A DNA stretch of 64,000 nucleotides from Boswellia sacra (lineage: Eukaryota > Streptophyta > Magnoliopsida > Sapindales > Burseraceae), in assembly GCA_013180625.2 (NCBI GenBank), contig SNVD02004565.1, positions 620,001 through 684,000 of the forward strand, read 5' to 3'. Positions 1 to 11,484 of the stretch are shown in pieces (position 1 is the first letter of the stretch; every line of letters begins with the position of its first letter). A program made the translations under genes and the position numbers. Under the pieces are notes generated by a model. That model was not told where the DNA came from. It made no database searches and saw only the letters and a program-made list of their open reading frames with translations.

Positions 1-336
1 CTTTAACATAATAAGAATTAAAACCAATAGAAGAAAACCCTCCAAATTGAGCTAAAACTACAGCTAGACAATAAGTCATCAATCAAATAAATGACATGAC
101 TATTAAACAAATAGTAAAACAGAATAAAAACAACCACAATCAAATTTTTCGCTTTACACTCCTAATCCAATCTGACAAAGATTAGTTAATTCATACTCAA
201 CTCTGACTACATTTAATTAAATACCAGCTTAATGTAGTTTATTTACTTTTCACTAAAATTTAGTTTCGCACTCGTAATGCAAAAACCACAACGCCAACGT
301 GCATTGTAGAATCAATTCAATCAATCAATCACTTAC
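1..336 (-). other. Intron 1 (partial) of the galactosyltransferase gene
   Basis: AT-rich sequence downstream (minus sense) of a GTAAGT donor at 331-336. No coding similarity is visible. It is read as the first intron of the gene whose first exon lies at 337-1225; the catalytic exons must lie beyond the left edge. Confidence 0.7.
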
Positions 337-1225
337 TGGTTTCTTCATCAGCTCTAGATTTCCATCCTTCACACCTTTGAGCCGATCCCCACTGCATTCT
401 ATAACAAGTGTTCATTTCAATGACCGGCTTCCCGCTCCAATCACCCTTCAATCTCGGATTAAAATGCAAAATCCTCGGTGGGTCCTCCCCATCAACGGTC
501 TTCAAACCCTGCAACTCCATCATGAACTGCGACACCATCAACGAGTCCTCGCCTTCCCTCAACAACGCTATCTTCGGATCATTCTCCGGGTGGGCCCAAT
601 GCGGCTTCCCAACAACAGTGATATGCGAGCCCAGCGTCAATCCACATGGCAGCACCATGAGATGCCTCCGGTTCAGAAACTCCGACCCGGATATCGAAAT
701 CGAATGCGGGCAAGCGTCGGTCTTGTTCTTCTTCGTTTCGGGTCTGGTCAAAGCAGTCAACTCTATAGTTCCTGCCGATTCAAGTTCTTCCCAAACTTTC
801 CTTCCCACCACCCACGCCTGCTTCGCCGTCTTGTGCAGAACCGAGAACTCGTCTCTGCCGCCGTCGGCGTCGTCGAACATAGTCTCGTTGAAGCTCAGCC
901 CGGACACTTTCTTGAACTCCCCCATTCGCCGCTCCGGCGTCCGGGAAATCTTCCTATGCGAAGTCACGGAAGCGTCCCTCGACGGCCGACTAGCCGAGCC
1001 TAACTCCCGCGGTTCAGTCTCGAGCAGGACGTGCTTGGGCAATGCGTCCGCGTCAGCGAAGAAACCAACGAAGCCATCAGCCGACACGGAGGCAGAGTCG
1101 GTTTTGAAAACGAGAGGGATTTCAAAGCTCATGAAAAGAAGGTAAAGAAACAAGACGCCCATCAAGAACTGAATCAACCTTAGTCGACTCAGTGACAACA
1201 CCGACTCAAATTTGCCTCGCTTCAT
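337..1225 (-). CDS. Hydroxyproline O-galactosyltransferase / beta-1,3-galactosyltransferase, exon 1 (partial)
   Basis: First exon, about 296 codons. It is the N-terminal half of a type II Golgi protein of the GALT2-6 class, which adds galactose to hydroxyproline of arabinogalactan proteins. The start MKRGKFES matches the usual family start; an in-frame upstream Met 26 codons earlier is less likely. Residues about 17-36 are one hydrophobic signal anchor (LIQFLMGVLFLYLLFMSFEI). A low-complexity stem follows. The last 120 or so residues carry galectin-like sequence (FNETMFDD, HLMVLPCGLTLGSHITVVG, HFNPRLKGDWSG). The exon ends at a GTAAGT donor at 331-336. The Galactosyl_T catalytic domain (PF01762) is not in the window. 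The family call rests on remembered homology; whether it adds to Hyp or to another acceptor is not decidable here. Confidence 0.85.
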
Positions 1226-2650
1226 ATTATTATCACTTTTATTCAAAAAAAAATCCAAAAATAAAAAATCCTGAGACAGGATCGTTAGTGTTTGAATCCA
1301 CAACTTTTCAGTTATGGTTAGTTCTCAGACAAGCTAACCCTAGGATTCGGATTGGGAAAGAAAGCCAAAGCCACGAGCGAACACAGTAAAGTCCTATAAG
1401 CACTTGCTTCGATGAAACGAAGTGGAAAAGACTTGTCTTTGTTTTAAATTTTTGAAGAAAATATTTAATTTAAATAATAATTTATTTTAAAAAAATAAAT
1501 TTATAATTGAAGTTGAACAGGAAAGGAAATGAAAGGATAAAAAGCAAAATCTTGTTAAAAATGTTGATGCCTAACTCTTGATCTTAGGCTGTCATAGAGC
1601 TGGTCTTGGTTTGGCCTGCAAAAGGGAAAAGAGAACGTTTTTGATTTCCGAAAACGACACCGTTTCGTCAGTTGTCGGTTACGCATCTCAAGTATTTATT
1701 AATTATTTTATTAATTGATTGGAAGATTCCAATTCCAAGACCAAGAGGAAATTGAATTGAAATTTATTTATTTATTAATAAAGTAACCATAGAGAGTGTC
1801 ATTCAGGTCGGGTCGGGTCTGGTGGGCCGCCGTTGATTTGGAAAACAGTGGAGTGGGACGTGGGTGATTAATTACATCAGAGTTGTCATTACAGGTAACG
1901 AAGGAGTTGTTCTTTTTATTTTACATCAGAGTTGGTTTTCACTGGTAACACTAGGTAACGGATCCGTGATTAAAAGAGGTGGGGACTGGGGGGCGAATGT
2001 GCAGCTTAGTTGGTGGGTGGAGTTTTAAATAGTTGAAATTGATACTTTTCATAGTTTTTGAATTTTAAATATTGAGTTTGAGAAACCCACTTTATTTGTG
2101 CTTTCTTGCGTGGATGCGTGGATGATTAAAATAAAATATTTTCATTTTCAATTCTTCATAATTGCCCACTCTATGCTGTTTTAGCGACCATGAAGAAATA
2201 TTTTCATAATTTCTTTTATTTTTATTAGCATTGAGAGTGCGACTGGCTAGGATTGCAATTCTAAGTTCTTTACCTGTCGCACACCATGATATTGACTACA
2301 AAAACAATTCTAGCCTTACATTATTTGGTGCTTCACGCTCCTCTTATATTTTTATAAATAATAATTTTTTAACAACTAATAAACTTTTATTAAAGTGGAT
2401 CAAAATACATCCATTCAAATAAAAATTATAAACATATATTAGATATATAATGTAAAACTAATTATAAATATAATTTTTATATTCTTATATATATCGTTTA
2501 TATGAATGAAAATTATATAAAAACTTTTGAAGTTATTTTTTAATTATTGAGGGCATATAACTTTTTAACCTTTTATAGAAAGATGCATCCGTGCATATGA
2601 TGTGTCGTAACCAAATCCATACTAATTACATTTCTCTTGATTAATAATTA
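1226..2650. other. Intergenic region upstream of the galactosyltransferase gene
   Basis: AT-rich DNA with the 5' UTR and promoter of the minus-strand galactosyltransferase nearest 1226. No ORF with recognisable similarity. The region has no counterpart before the second block at 27667, so it is unique flank to the duplication. Confidence 0.6.
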
Positions 2651-2655
2651 GATTC
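2651..2655. other. Empty target site of the Copia element flanking copy B
   Basis: In copy B the sequence GATTC directly follows the 3' LTR that ends at 27666. In copy A the homologous GATTC is preceded by ordinary flank (TTAATAATTA), with no LTR. This is read as the uninserted allele of the retrotransposon target site. Confidence 0.6.
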
Positions 2656-5304
2656 CAATAATTAAAAATTAATATATTATTCTTTATATTTAATGTAACT
2701 AACTTCAGTTTTGGAAATGTTAATATTAGTTTCCCTTAAAAATTATAAAATTAAAGTGTTGGTTTTTAAGAATTTTAAATCTAAATTAGTTAACCTAGAC
2801 CTTAACCTTAAAAAGTATATTAGAGTAAATATTTATTTGTTAAAATTAATAATGGGCTTTTTTTTGGGCCTGAAGTCTGAATTTTATTAGTTTTTAGACT
2901 TCAAATCTTTCCATAATTTTTTTTTCTTTCACTTGTAGTAGTGTTAAACTGATAACTTTTATACAGCCTAAATTTTATAACCTCATGTGACAATGTACAT
3001 ACCAAAAATTCACGGAAAAAAAAACAAAAAGAATGATATAATTTATATCTCAAATAAGATTTTGACATATAAACTGTCATATCAGATTGTAGGATTTAGA
3101 TTTTATCAAAGTTATAAGTCTTGCATTACTTTTTATTTATTTATTTAAGATTTAATATAAGATATTTTCACCTAATGAAAAAAAGTTAAAAATTTTAGCC
3201 TTAATCTGAATGCAAATATCTGAATCATCTATTACTTCTCAAATCCTCTTAAATGCTCTTACAAAATTCATTTATGACCGATTTGTAAATAACCTAATAT
3301 TTTAGTTTGGAAACATTATTATATATTTCTAATTTTATATTATGAATCTCTACAAATTTTTTAAATTATTTTATGGTCATGTAACTTATTTATATATCAA
3401 ATTTTTTATTAAAAAAAAACTTGTTTACCCAGTTATACACATTAAATAAATTAAATTCATAATAAATATTGGTATGGAAATATTTTTACTATGTGAAATA
3501 AAATCACAAGTGAAAATAAAATGTATAAATAGGGATATGTGCAAAACTATTAGTTTTCAGATATTCCAATCCCAATATTAAAATACAAAACAAACATATC
3601 ATTTTGATTTTTATAGTCAGACCTATTCAAATTAAAAAAAAAAAACCGTCCTCTAAGATTGGTAAGTTATTCCTTTTGTCGGTTTTCTTTTTGGGTATAA
3701 TAATTAATATGTGCTAAATTTACCGTATAAATAATGTCCTAATTCTGTATTGTTTTTACTAAATACATAATAATAAGCCAATGTAAGAAGTGACCTGAAG
3801 TCAATTACCATGAGATAGAACGAATTTATCGCAAAAGAAAATTGCTCGGTTAAGGACGTTAACATGCATCTGAAATCACGAGATATTCTTTCCTGTCCTT
3901 ATCCTAATTAATAGTGAAGATGTTGCCAAATACAAGTTCGATTCCTTTCCATTACAACTTACTTTCTTTTGTGTGTGTTTGTAGCAATTGCACGGTCCAG
4001 CCAATAAAAAAATCCCTCGCGTAGAAGCTCCTTTTAAAATTGATATACAAGAGGTGATACCAACTTGTCATGAGGCCATGTTTTAATTTTAAGGTAGCCT
4101 CAACTAGCAAGCTAGATTGAGCTATAGAGATAATACATAGACTTGAAAATTTGTTAACAATGCGCAAAATAATTACTTTTAATTATAGTTTAATTAAGCT
4201 CAATATTAGTCATGTTCATAGAATCATAGTTATCTGATACATATGCAATAATAAACTGATCATATATACTTGAGAATTAATAGCGGGAACGAGAAATGAT
4301 GCGATGGCGAAGTATCAGATTTCTGATTTAATTTCTTTTTACATATTTAGTCTTTGGATTCTAATCCAAAGATTGTACTAACCTAGCCAGCTATAATACA
4401 TAATCGAATCGGGTCATGAATATATGTCTACTATAGATTACACGATCACGGCAATATATATATAATTCAAGAATAATAATAATAATAATATATGATCACA
4501 CCCTTTTTGTTTGACATCAAATTAGTCTGATAATTGTGCGAAAAATAAAACGATAAGATCATTTGGTTGTGTTCAATTTAAAATAAATTAGTCAAGGAGT
4601 CATTGGCATATATGTATCTTATTTCAAGTCTAAAAATCCTCACTAGATGGTAATTAATTTTTTCAATTGCGTAACATGTACTTAATTAACGAGTAGATGG
4701 TTAATTGTGTCAGCTAGTCGAGCTAATTATTCTTTGAATGATGTTATCAACAACTTAATTACTTATTTATTAAAGAATTCCCAAATTAATTACATGCGAA
4801 TGTAACTATTTATCTAATGTAATATTGGAAAATTATGAACTAACTATTCAATACATGATGGGAACTGAATAGAGCTTGGTGTTTGTGAGAGTTAATAAAT
4901 GTTTAATTAGCTACAACAGCATCTGCACATGAAGCCCATGAGAAAGACAAAATGGGCGATCAAAACAATTAATTGCTCTAAATTGCGTATACTCCATTGT
5001 TTTTCCTCTAAAAACAAGACTGCCAAACCCTCGGTTATGCCATATTCATGTCCTGCCCAAAATCTGGCTCGTTGGGTTCAACCAACGCATTATTATAGTT
5101 ATACTCACTCATCATTAACCAGACCTTGTCTCGTTTCTTATGGAGCCTCCAATTCAATTTCTTTGTCTTCACATCACTTATCCAACTCTATATAATCTTC
5201 ACAAACATCACCACTTTCAAGAGCTGCCTCTTTCTCTTTAGTAAATAAATAACAGTTAAAGAGTTTTGTTAGCTAGGCTCAGCTCTTATTAAACGCAACC
5301 TGCC
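2656..5304. other. Intergenic and 5' region of GPAT copy A
   Basis: AT-rich non-coding DNA duplicated at 27672-30159. The last 500 bp hold segments missing from copy B: about 50 bp near 4755-4810, about 100 bp near 4887-4990 and about 33 bp near 5076-5110. There is a short AAT microsatellite near 4470-4490. No gene is seen. Confidence 0.7.
5189..5195 (+). promoter_or_regulatory. TATA box of GPAT copy A
   Basis: TATATAA in the context CAACTCTATATAATC, 110 bp before the ATG at 5305. It is kept unchanged in copy B at 30044-30050. Spacing fits a short 5' UTR. Confidence 0.55.
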
Positions 5305-7228
5305 ATGGCCATCAATGCATTTCCAACCATCGACAAGTGTGCATCGATAGGTCGAGAGAACCACACTGTGGTCGCTGATTTGGATGGAACTTTGCTTCGA
5401 GGCCGCAGCTCGTTCCCTTACTTTGCTCTAATTGCATATGAAGTTGGTGGGGTTTTGAGGCTCCTTTTCTTGCTTTTAGCCTCGCCAGTCGTGGGGCTTT
5501 TGTATTACTTTGTCTCCGAATCCGCAGGGATCCAAGTTCTTATTTTTGCTTCATTTGTTGGAATGAAAGTGTCCGATATCGAGTCTGTGGCACAAGCTGT
5601 GCTGCCAAAATTTTACTCTAGTGATCTCCACCCTGAGTCCTGGCGCGTGTTCTCTTCCTGTGGGAAACGGTGCGTTCTCACGGCGAATCCGAGGATCATG
5701 GTGGAAGCATTTCTGAAAGATTTCTTGGGAGCTCACATGGTTGTTGGCACGGAGATTGAAAGTTATGGAGGAAGAGCAACTGGGTTTGTTCGTCATCCGG
5801 GAGTGCTTGTCGGGAAGAAGAAGGCTGATGGGCTTCAGAAGGCATTTGGAGAGGCGCAACCAGAGATTGGCCTCGGTGATAGGCATACGGATATTCCCTT
5901 CATGGCCATGTGCAAGGTTAGTGATCATGCAACTTCGAATGAAATTTGAGTAAATATTACGCCGTGGTAAGGATCATAAATAATTAAAATGTCAACAATA
6001 TCCATAAAAAGTTTCCGTCTTTTTTATGATCTTCTGAAACTTGGTGTCTAGATGTTACTAAATACAAAGTTTGGAGTAAAATACTTTGATCAAAATTAGG
6101 GGTCCCATGTTTGTTCCCGGCCCTTTCTTCATGCTATCGTCTTTGACAAAATTATTGGTGTCAAACATATAATTGAAGTGTTCCTACAAGTAACAAACAA
6201 ATCGTTTGGCACTGATCTTTTTATAATTATAATTAAACCACTTGTTCTCATAATATATATAAATATATATTTTAATTTTTTTAATTTGTAAAATTAACTT
6301 AATAGCAAACTCCTTGAAAACACAGGAGGGTTACATTGTACCGCCCAACCCAGAAGTTAGGGCAGTGGCAAGGGAGAAGCTGCCAAAACCAATCATCTTC
6401 CATGACGGCAGGCTCGTCCAAAAGCCAACACCGCTCACAGCGTTGCTCATCATTCTCTGGATCCCCATAGGCTTCCTGTTAGCCTGCTTGCGTATCGCCG
6501 CCGGCGCTCTCCTCCCCATGCCAATGGTCTACTACGCCTTCCGGGCACTTGGCGTTCGTGTCACCATCAAAGGCACCCCACCTCCCCCTGCCAAGAAATC
6601 AGCCAATCAATCTGGCGTTCTCTTTGTTTGCTCCCACAGAACTTTATTGGACCCAATCTTCCTATCCACTGCTCTTGGCCGTCCAATCCCTGCAGTGACC
6701 TATTCAGTCTCTCGACTCTCAGAAGTCATCTCTCCCATCAAAACTGTTAGACTTAGCAGAGACCGAGACAGGGATGCATCAATGATAAAGAAGCTACTCG
6801 AAGAAGGTGACCTTGCCATATGTCCCGAGGGAACTACTTGTAGGGAACCATTTCTTCTGAGGTTCTCTGCATTGTTTGCTGAACTAACCGACGAGCTCGT
6901 GCCAGTAGCTATGGTGAACCGCATGTGTATGTTTCATGGAACCACCGCGAGGGGATGGAAAGGGATGGACCCGTTTTACTTCTTCATGAACCCTAGCCCG
7001 GCTTATGAAGTAACGTTCCTCAACAAGTTGCCACGGGAGCTAACGTGCGGTGCAGGAAAGTCTAGCCATGAAGTAGCAAATTACATACAAAGAGTGATTG
7101 CTGCAACTCTTTCGTACGAATGCACAAACTTTACCAGGAAAGACAAGTACAAGGCACTTGCTGGGAACGATGGAACCGTGCAGGTTGGGAAACCTTTGGT
7201 CCAACCCAACAAAGTAATGGGACGCTAG
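5305..7228 (+). CDS. Glycerol-3-phosphate acyltransferase (sn-2 GPAT family), copy A, motifs intact
   Basis: Two exons, 5305-5916 and 6326-7228 (GT-AG intron of 409 bp), giving 504 aa, the usual length for land-plant sn-2 GPATs that feed cutin or suberin synthesis at the ER. N-terminal HAD-like phosphatase half: D25-L-D27-G-T motif I, and GLGDRHTD near 189-196 as motif III, so the phosphatase residues look present as in GPAT4/6/8 and unlike GPAT5. Hydrophobic segments lie near 45-70 and 241-270. C-terminal PlsC half: H308-R-T-L-L-D313 (HX4D) and P371-E372-G-T-T-C-R-E-P. The C-terminus ends [17 protein letters not shown] plus a short tail. The sequence sits between the GPAT4/6/8 and GPAT5/7 groups, so I give no number. 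A non-standard Cys (NRMCMF) replaces the usual Ser near the end of the PlsC domain. It looks functional. Confidence 0.9.
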
Positions 7229-7943
7229 TTTGCTAATTTTTCTTTTCCGAAACTAATTACCTACATTCTAGTTTTTAATTAATAAGGAATTTGTTAAAAG
7301 TTTGCCAATTTCGAGTACCTACAAGCAGATGAGGTGTAATGGAAGATACTACTTTTGGAAACAGTAACTGTCACGGTTTCCTTGCTTTTTTTTTTTTTTT
7401 TCATTTTTCTTTCTATTTCATGATTCGAGACAAAGCATCTCATGTTTAAGGTTAAATGCTATAAATATTGAAAAATCCACATTTTTTAAAGCAGATAACA
7501 TTTTTCTACTGGATAAACGATTTATTTTTGCTTAATTTTAAAGAGGCAAATGACTATTTTGTTCAGATTAGTATGCTTCTAATTTTCTGATTACAAATTG
7601 TTTAGTAATTACACATGTAATCTAAGGGGCTATGGAGTATTTGAAAATTGTTGATATAAAAGAAATCCTTTGCATAAAGTGTATCTAAGTATGGAATACT
7701 AAAACTCTTCAAATTAATCTTGCATCAAATATATATAATAATTAAAACAATGTTCTGATCATGATTATACTTAACTAAACAAATCACCCGGCCTCTCTCT
7801 CCATAGTTCATCCATCTTCTTCTTTCTTTGTTTAATTTTCTGTAAATTAATTTACATTTCTTTTCGATTGATATCATTTGTTTTCCATTGTGTAGTTAAT
7901 CAAAGGAAGAAGAACGTAACACAGTATTTCACGTATATAGACA
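7229..7943. other. GPAT 3' region and decayed EXO84 promoter, copy A
   Basis: Contains the GPAT 3' UTR and the 5' region of the EXO84 pseudogene. Compared with copy B (32368-33283) about 200 bp are missing near 7770-7795 in two segments. A poly-T run lies at about 7388-7401. No other gene is seen. Confidence 0.65.
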
Positions 7944-8474
7944 ATGGGATCTTCATCAAGAGCGTCAATTTCGTCGAGTATAGGAGACTCGGCTCAGCTG
8001 GAAGGCAATCTGACTCTCTCAGCGATCGCTTAAAGGCTTTCAAGAGCTCTAACTTTGATCCTGATGCATGTAACTTCCAAATGCCAGCACATGAATGAGA
8101 AGGTTTCTCCTAGTTGAATTTCTTACATATATGCATATATACATTGTCAATACCGTGTGTTCTGACTTGTATGAATCGGTGCTTTAAAAATGCACAAGGT
8201 TAAACCCTTTTTGTATTGCGCTATGCTGACAGGAAATAACGCATTTGTGCGCTTACCTTGTTGAATTGAAGAGGGCTTCTGCTGAGGAAATGCGTAGATG
8301 CGTTTATGCTAATTATTCGGCTTTCATACGGTGAGCAAAGTGTCTCATCAGCTTATATATTGAGTGACTTAATTCCTTGCTTAATGCTTGTTAATTAGCT
8401 TCTGCTTTTTAGGTGTAACTCTTGAAATAGCCGAATAACCTGATCATACTGCATCATAATTCGACACACGACAT

Positions 8475-8479
<5 letters not shown>

Positions 8480-8514
<35 letters not shown>
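8480..8514. repeat. (AT)n microsatellite in EXO84 pseudogene intron 2
   Basis: A 35-bp pure AT/TA tract. The matching intron of copy B (near 33817) has only a few repeats, so the tract expanded in A or shrank in B after duplication. Confidence 0.9.
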
Positions 8515-8518
<4 letters not shown>

Positions 8519-10024
8519 ATGAGTTAAAAAATGGAAGGGGTCAGAAACATTTTAATATTGGTAGAAATTATTAATAAAATTTGCTAACTTTATGAGAGTC
8601 TTAACGAAATTACATCTTATGAGTACTTCAAGTGTCATCTTAATTTTTGATGAAAACCATTTTCGGATTTGATACTTGAATTTGTCAACTTTATCACTAA
8701 ATAGGAACTAAGCAATAATAGAGCTTGCAATATGCTCTTTTGTCAGCTTGTCAAGAATGCTGTACAAGGGTCTCACTAACGTCAGTTATGCTCTCTATAT
8801 ACATTTGCAGCACATCAAAGGAGATTTCAGTTCTTGAGGGTCAGCTCCTTTCCATGAGAAATCTCTTATCTACTCAATCAGCTGTAATTCATGGTCTATC
8901 GGAAGGCGTCAAACTTGAATCCTTGTCTGCCGCTTTTGGAGACGCAATGGATGAAGATATATTAAGCATTGACAGTGAGGGGCTTTCAAATTTGGAAAAT
9001 TGGTTGTAGAATTTCTAGACACTCTTGAAGTTCTGTTGGCCGAACGGAGAGTAGATGAAGCTTTGGCTGCATTGGATGACGGACAAAGAATAGTGAAAGA
9101 AGCTAAAAGCAGGCGTACAATGAGCCCAATCGCATTTTTTACACTGCAGGCCGCCATCTTGGAGCAGAGGAAAAAGCTAGCTGATCAACTTGCAGAGGCT
9201 ACTAACCAACCTTCTACTCGCGGCGTGGAGCTTCGAACGGCTGTTTCAGCTCTGAAGAAACTTGGAGATGGCCCACGTGCCCATACTTTGCTACTCAATT
9301 CTCACCGCCATAAGTTGCAACGCTACATGCAGAGTATTCGCCAATCAAGTACTCTGAGTGCAGAAGCATTTTTTACAGCTTGTTTTCTCAACCATTGGAC
9401 AAGCCGCAAGAGATTCCTTAGCAGTTTTTGGAGAGAAGCCTGCATATTCTTCTGAACTTGTCACCTGGGCAGTCAAAGAGACTGACGCATTTGCTCTTCT
9501 CCTCAAGAGGCATATTCTAGCCTCATCAGCAGCTTCAGGGGTTCTGAGAGTTGTCACTGAAAGCGTTCAGATATGCTTGGGACACTGCTCTTTGTTAGAA
9601 GCTGGTGGACTCGCCCTCTCTCCTGTCTTATTGAGACACTTTAGACCCTGTGTTGAGCAGGGATTGACTGCTTACTCGAAAAGAATTGAACAAAGCAGTG
9701 CCGCACAAGCCGCTGCAGACGACTGGTTGCTCGTTTATCCGTCAGCCATTGCACGTCCTTCGTCTTCTACTGCGTCTCTCAATAGCACAGTTGCCTCGCA
9801 GCCCATGCTTTCAAGCAGTGGTCACAGATTCAATTCACTTTTTCAGGTAATTACTTTTTGTCCTCAGAATTTCTTCTTATCGAATCAGTATATCAACATT
9901 GATTTGATCAGAGATCTTGAAACTGGAATAAGTTTGGCAGCAAATTACGAAATCTTGGCGATCTTCTCCATCTAATGATTTGGGACTCCACTTTGAAATC
10001 ATCCACCTTGCACCCAACCCTGAG

Positions 10025-10335
10025 TAGGGGTGTGCAAATATCTCCAACCCGATCGGGTTGGTCGGATTTTGATCGGGTCGGCACTGAATAGTAACCCAAA
10101 TCAGATTGAAATAGTTGGGTTTGAACAGTATCGGGTCGTGAACGGGTTTGGATAATGTGGCTTAATAAAATTAAACCCGATCTAACGTGACCCGACCTGA
10201 TCGGGTTGATCGAGTTTTCATCGGGTCGGCATTAAATAGTAACCCGAATCGGATTAAAATAATCGGGTTTGTACAGTATTGGGTTGTGATCGGGCTTGAA
10301 AAAATCTGACCCGTCCCAACCCGTGTGCACCCCTA
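10025..10335. mobile_element. hAT-type MITE, 311 bp
   Basis: Terminal inverted repeats TAGGGGTGTGCA and GTGCACCCCTA, flanked by an 8-bp target duplication ACCCTGAG (10017-10024) and ACCCCGAG (10336-10343, one mismatch). Copy B lacks the insert and keeps a single site (ACCCTGAGTATATGC), which dates the insertion after the block duplication. The interior is two diverged direct repeats of about 105 bp, near 10045-10150 and 10190-10300, each rich in CGGGT/ACCCG. No ORF; non-autonomous. Confidence 0.88.
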
Positions 10336-11484
10336 ACCCCGAGTATATGCTTCAATAGTAATCACACAAGCGTAAATTGATAAAATAGAAACTTCCGTAT
10401 TATATAGTCCATCTTAGGGATTCAAGACTTACCGGTTAAGTGACTTTTGCATAATATGCTTCCAAAATTAGTACCATTTGATTAGGTGAATTTAATAATG
10501 AGTTATTGTTGACATTCCAGCCTTCCTTCCATCTCCTTTTCAGAACCTATTCGAACAAGAGTGCAATACTTTTTCTTTTGGATCGTGAGGATCTGAGTGC
10601 CCCACATTCAAGCCCATTTTGCCTTATTTAAAGTCTCTCTGTTTTAAGAAATTTTTATTTGCCATTTTTCTCTTAGCCAGCAGCAGTGCTCTATATGTGC
10701 TGGAATTAGAAGCTTATTTGGCTTCCTTGTCTAATCCGTCTCCTGGATTGGGGAATTACTAGAGGATATTGCACCACTTGAAAACCTTCAGCTAAATGGT
10801 CCAGCATTGGAAGGAGTTTTACAAGCATTCAACTCTTATGTCAATCTGTTGATAAATGCACTGCCAGGTTCAACGGAGCATGAAGAGAAATAGGAAGGTT
10901 CTTTTCATAAAATTGTACGAGTGGCAGAGACTGAAAGCCAACAAATGGCTTTACTAGCTAATGCATCACTTTTAGCAGATGAGCTGCTACCTCGTGCTGC
11001 AATGAAGCTTTTGCCATCGAGCCAGAATAAAATGGATACGACTCCAAGAAAAGCTTTAGACAGGCAGAACTGTTTTCCAGAGCAAAGGGAGTGGAAGAAG
11101 AGGCTTCAACGCTTTGTTGATCGGTTATGAGATAGCTTCTGCAGACATCATGCCCTTGAACTTATCTTCACTGTTTTAGGCGAAATCCGTCTCAATGCAT
11201 TTATTTACATAAGTAGGGATGAGCATCCGAAAGAGACTGAATGGTTTCCATCCCTAATTTTTGAGGTGCTCTACTCTAGTTTAGATGCTTAAAGAAGGTG
11301 CTTCCATACTGTTTGACACAGTTACTTATTGTGGAAACTCCAATACTTGAAGGCAAAAAAGATTGACTTCATAGCCTACTCTTAATTATATATGGTTTGC
11401 TCGGTGTCGTCAAGATCATTGTAAAATTTAACTTGATTACAACGTAAATATTGTGGTTTTACTGATCAATTATATTGTTGATCT

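Larger units (their letters stand above)
7944..11265 (+). pseudogene. EXO84: EXO84 exocyst subunit pseudogene, copy A (3' truncated)
   Basis: Exons 1-4 of an EXO84 gene, recognised by alignment with the intact copy at 33284-37775. Defects seen: a 2-base gain near 8011-8021 that leads to a stop within the first exon, with a 2-base loss later in exon 1; a 1-base loss near 9004; an 11-base loss near 9370; loss of the exon 4 splice acceptor (AG to GG at 10751-10752); a TAG stop at 10891-10893; a TGA at 11128-11130. Exons 5-7 are absent because the duplicated block stops at 11484. A MITE sits in intron 3. No functional exocyst subunit can be made from it. Confidence 0.93.
2651..11484 (+). repeat. 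Segmental duplication, copy A (GPAT plus truncated EXO84)
   Basis: Collinear with 27667-36505 at high identity: the same intergenic DNA, the same GPAT gene, the same EXO84 exons 1-4 with introns, and the same 3' sequence up to the shared TCAATTATATTGTTGAT. After 11484 copy A runs into Copia pol sequence, while copy B continues into EXO84 intron 4 and exons 5-7. Indels separate the copies: a 311-bp MITE only in A, about 200 bp missing from the A EXO84 promoter, and a longer GPAT intron in B. Confidence 0.95.

Noticed and set aside
299..1145. Two long plus-strand open frames of 234 and 245 codons
   Set aside because: They are the antisense of the galactosyltransferase exon and show no protein family features.
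7868..8098. 76-codon plus-strand frame as a separate small gene
   Set aside because: It is the shifted reading of EXO84 pseudogene exon 1 and its 5' UTR, created by the 2-base gain.
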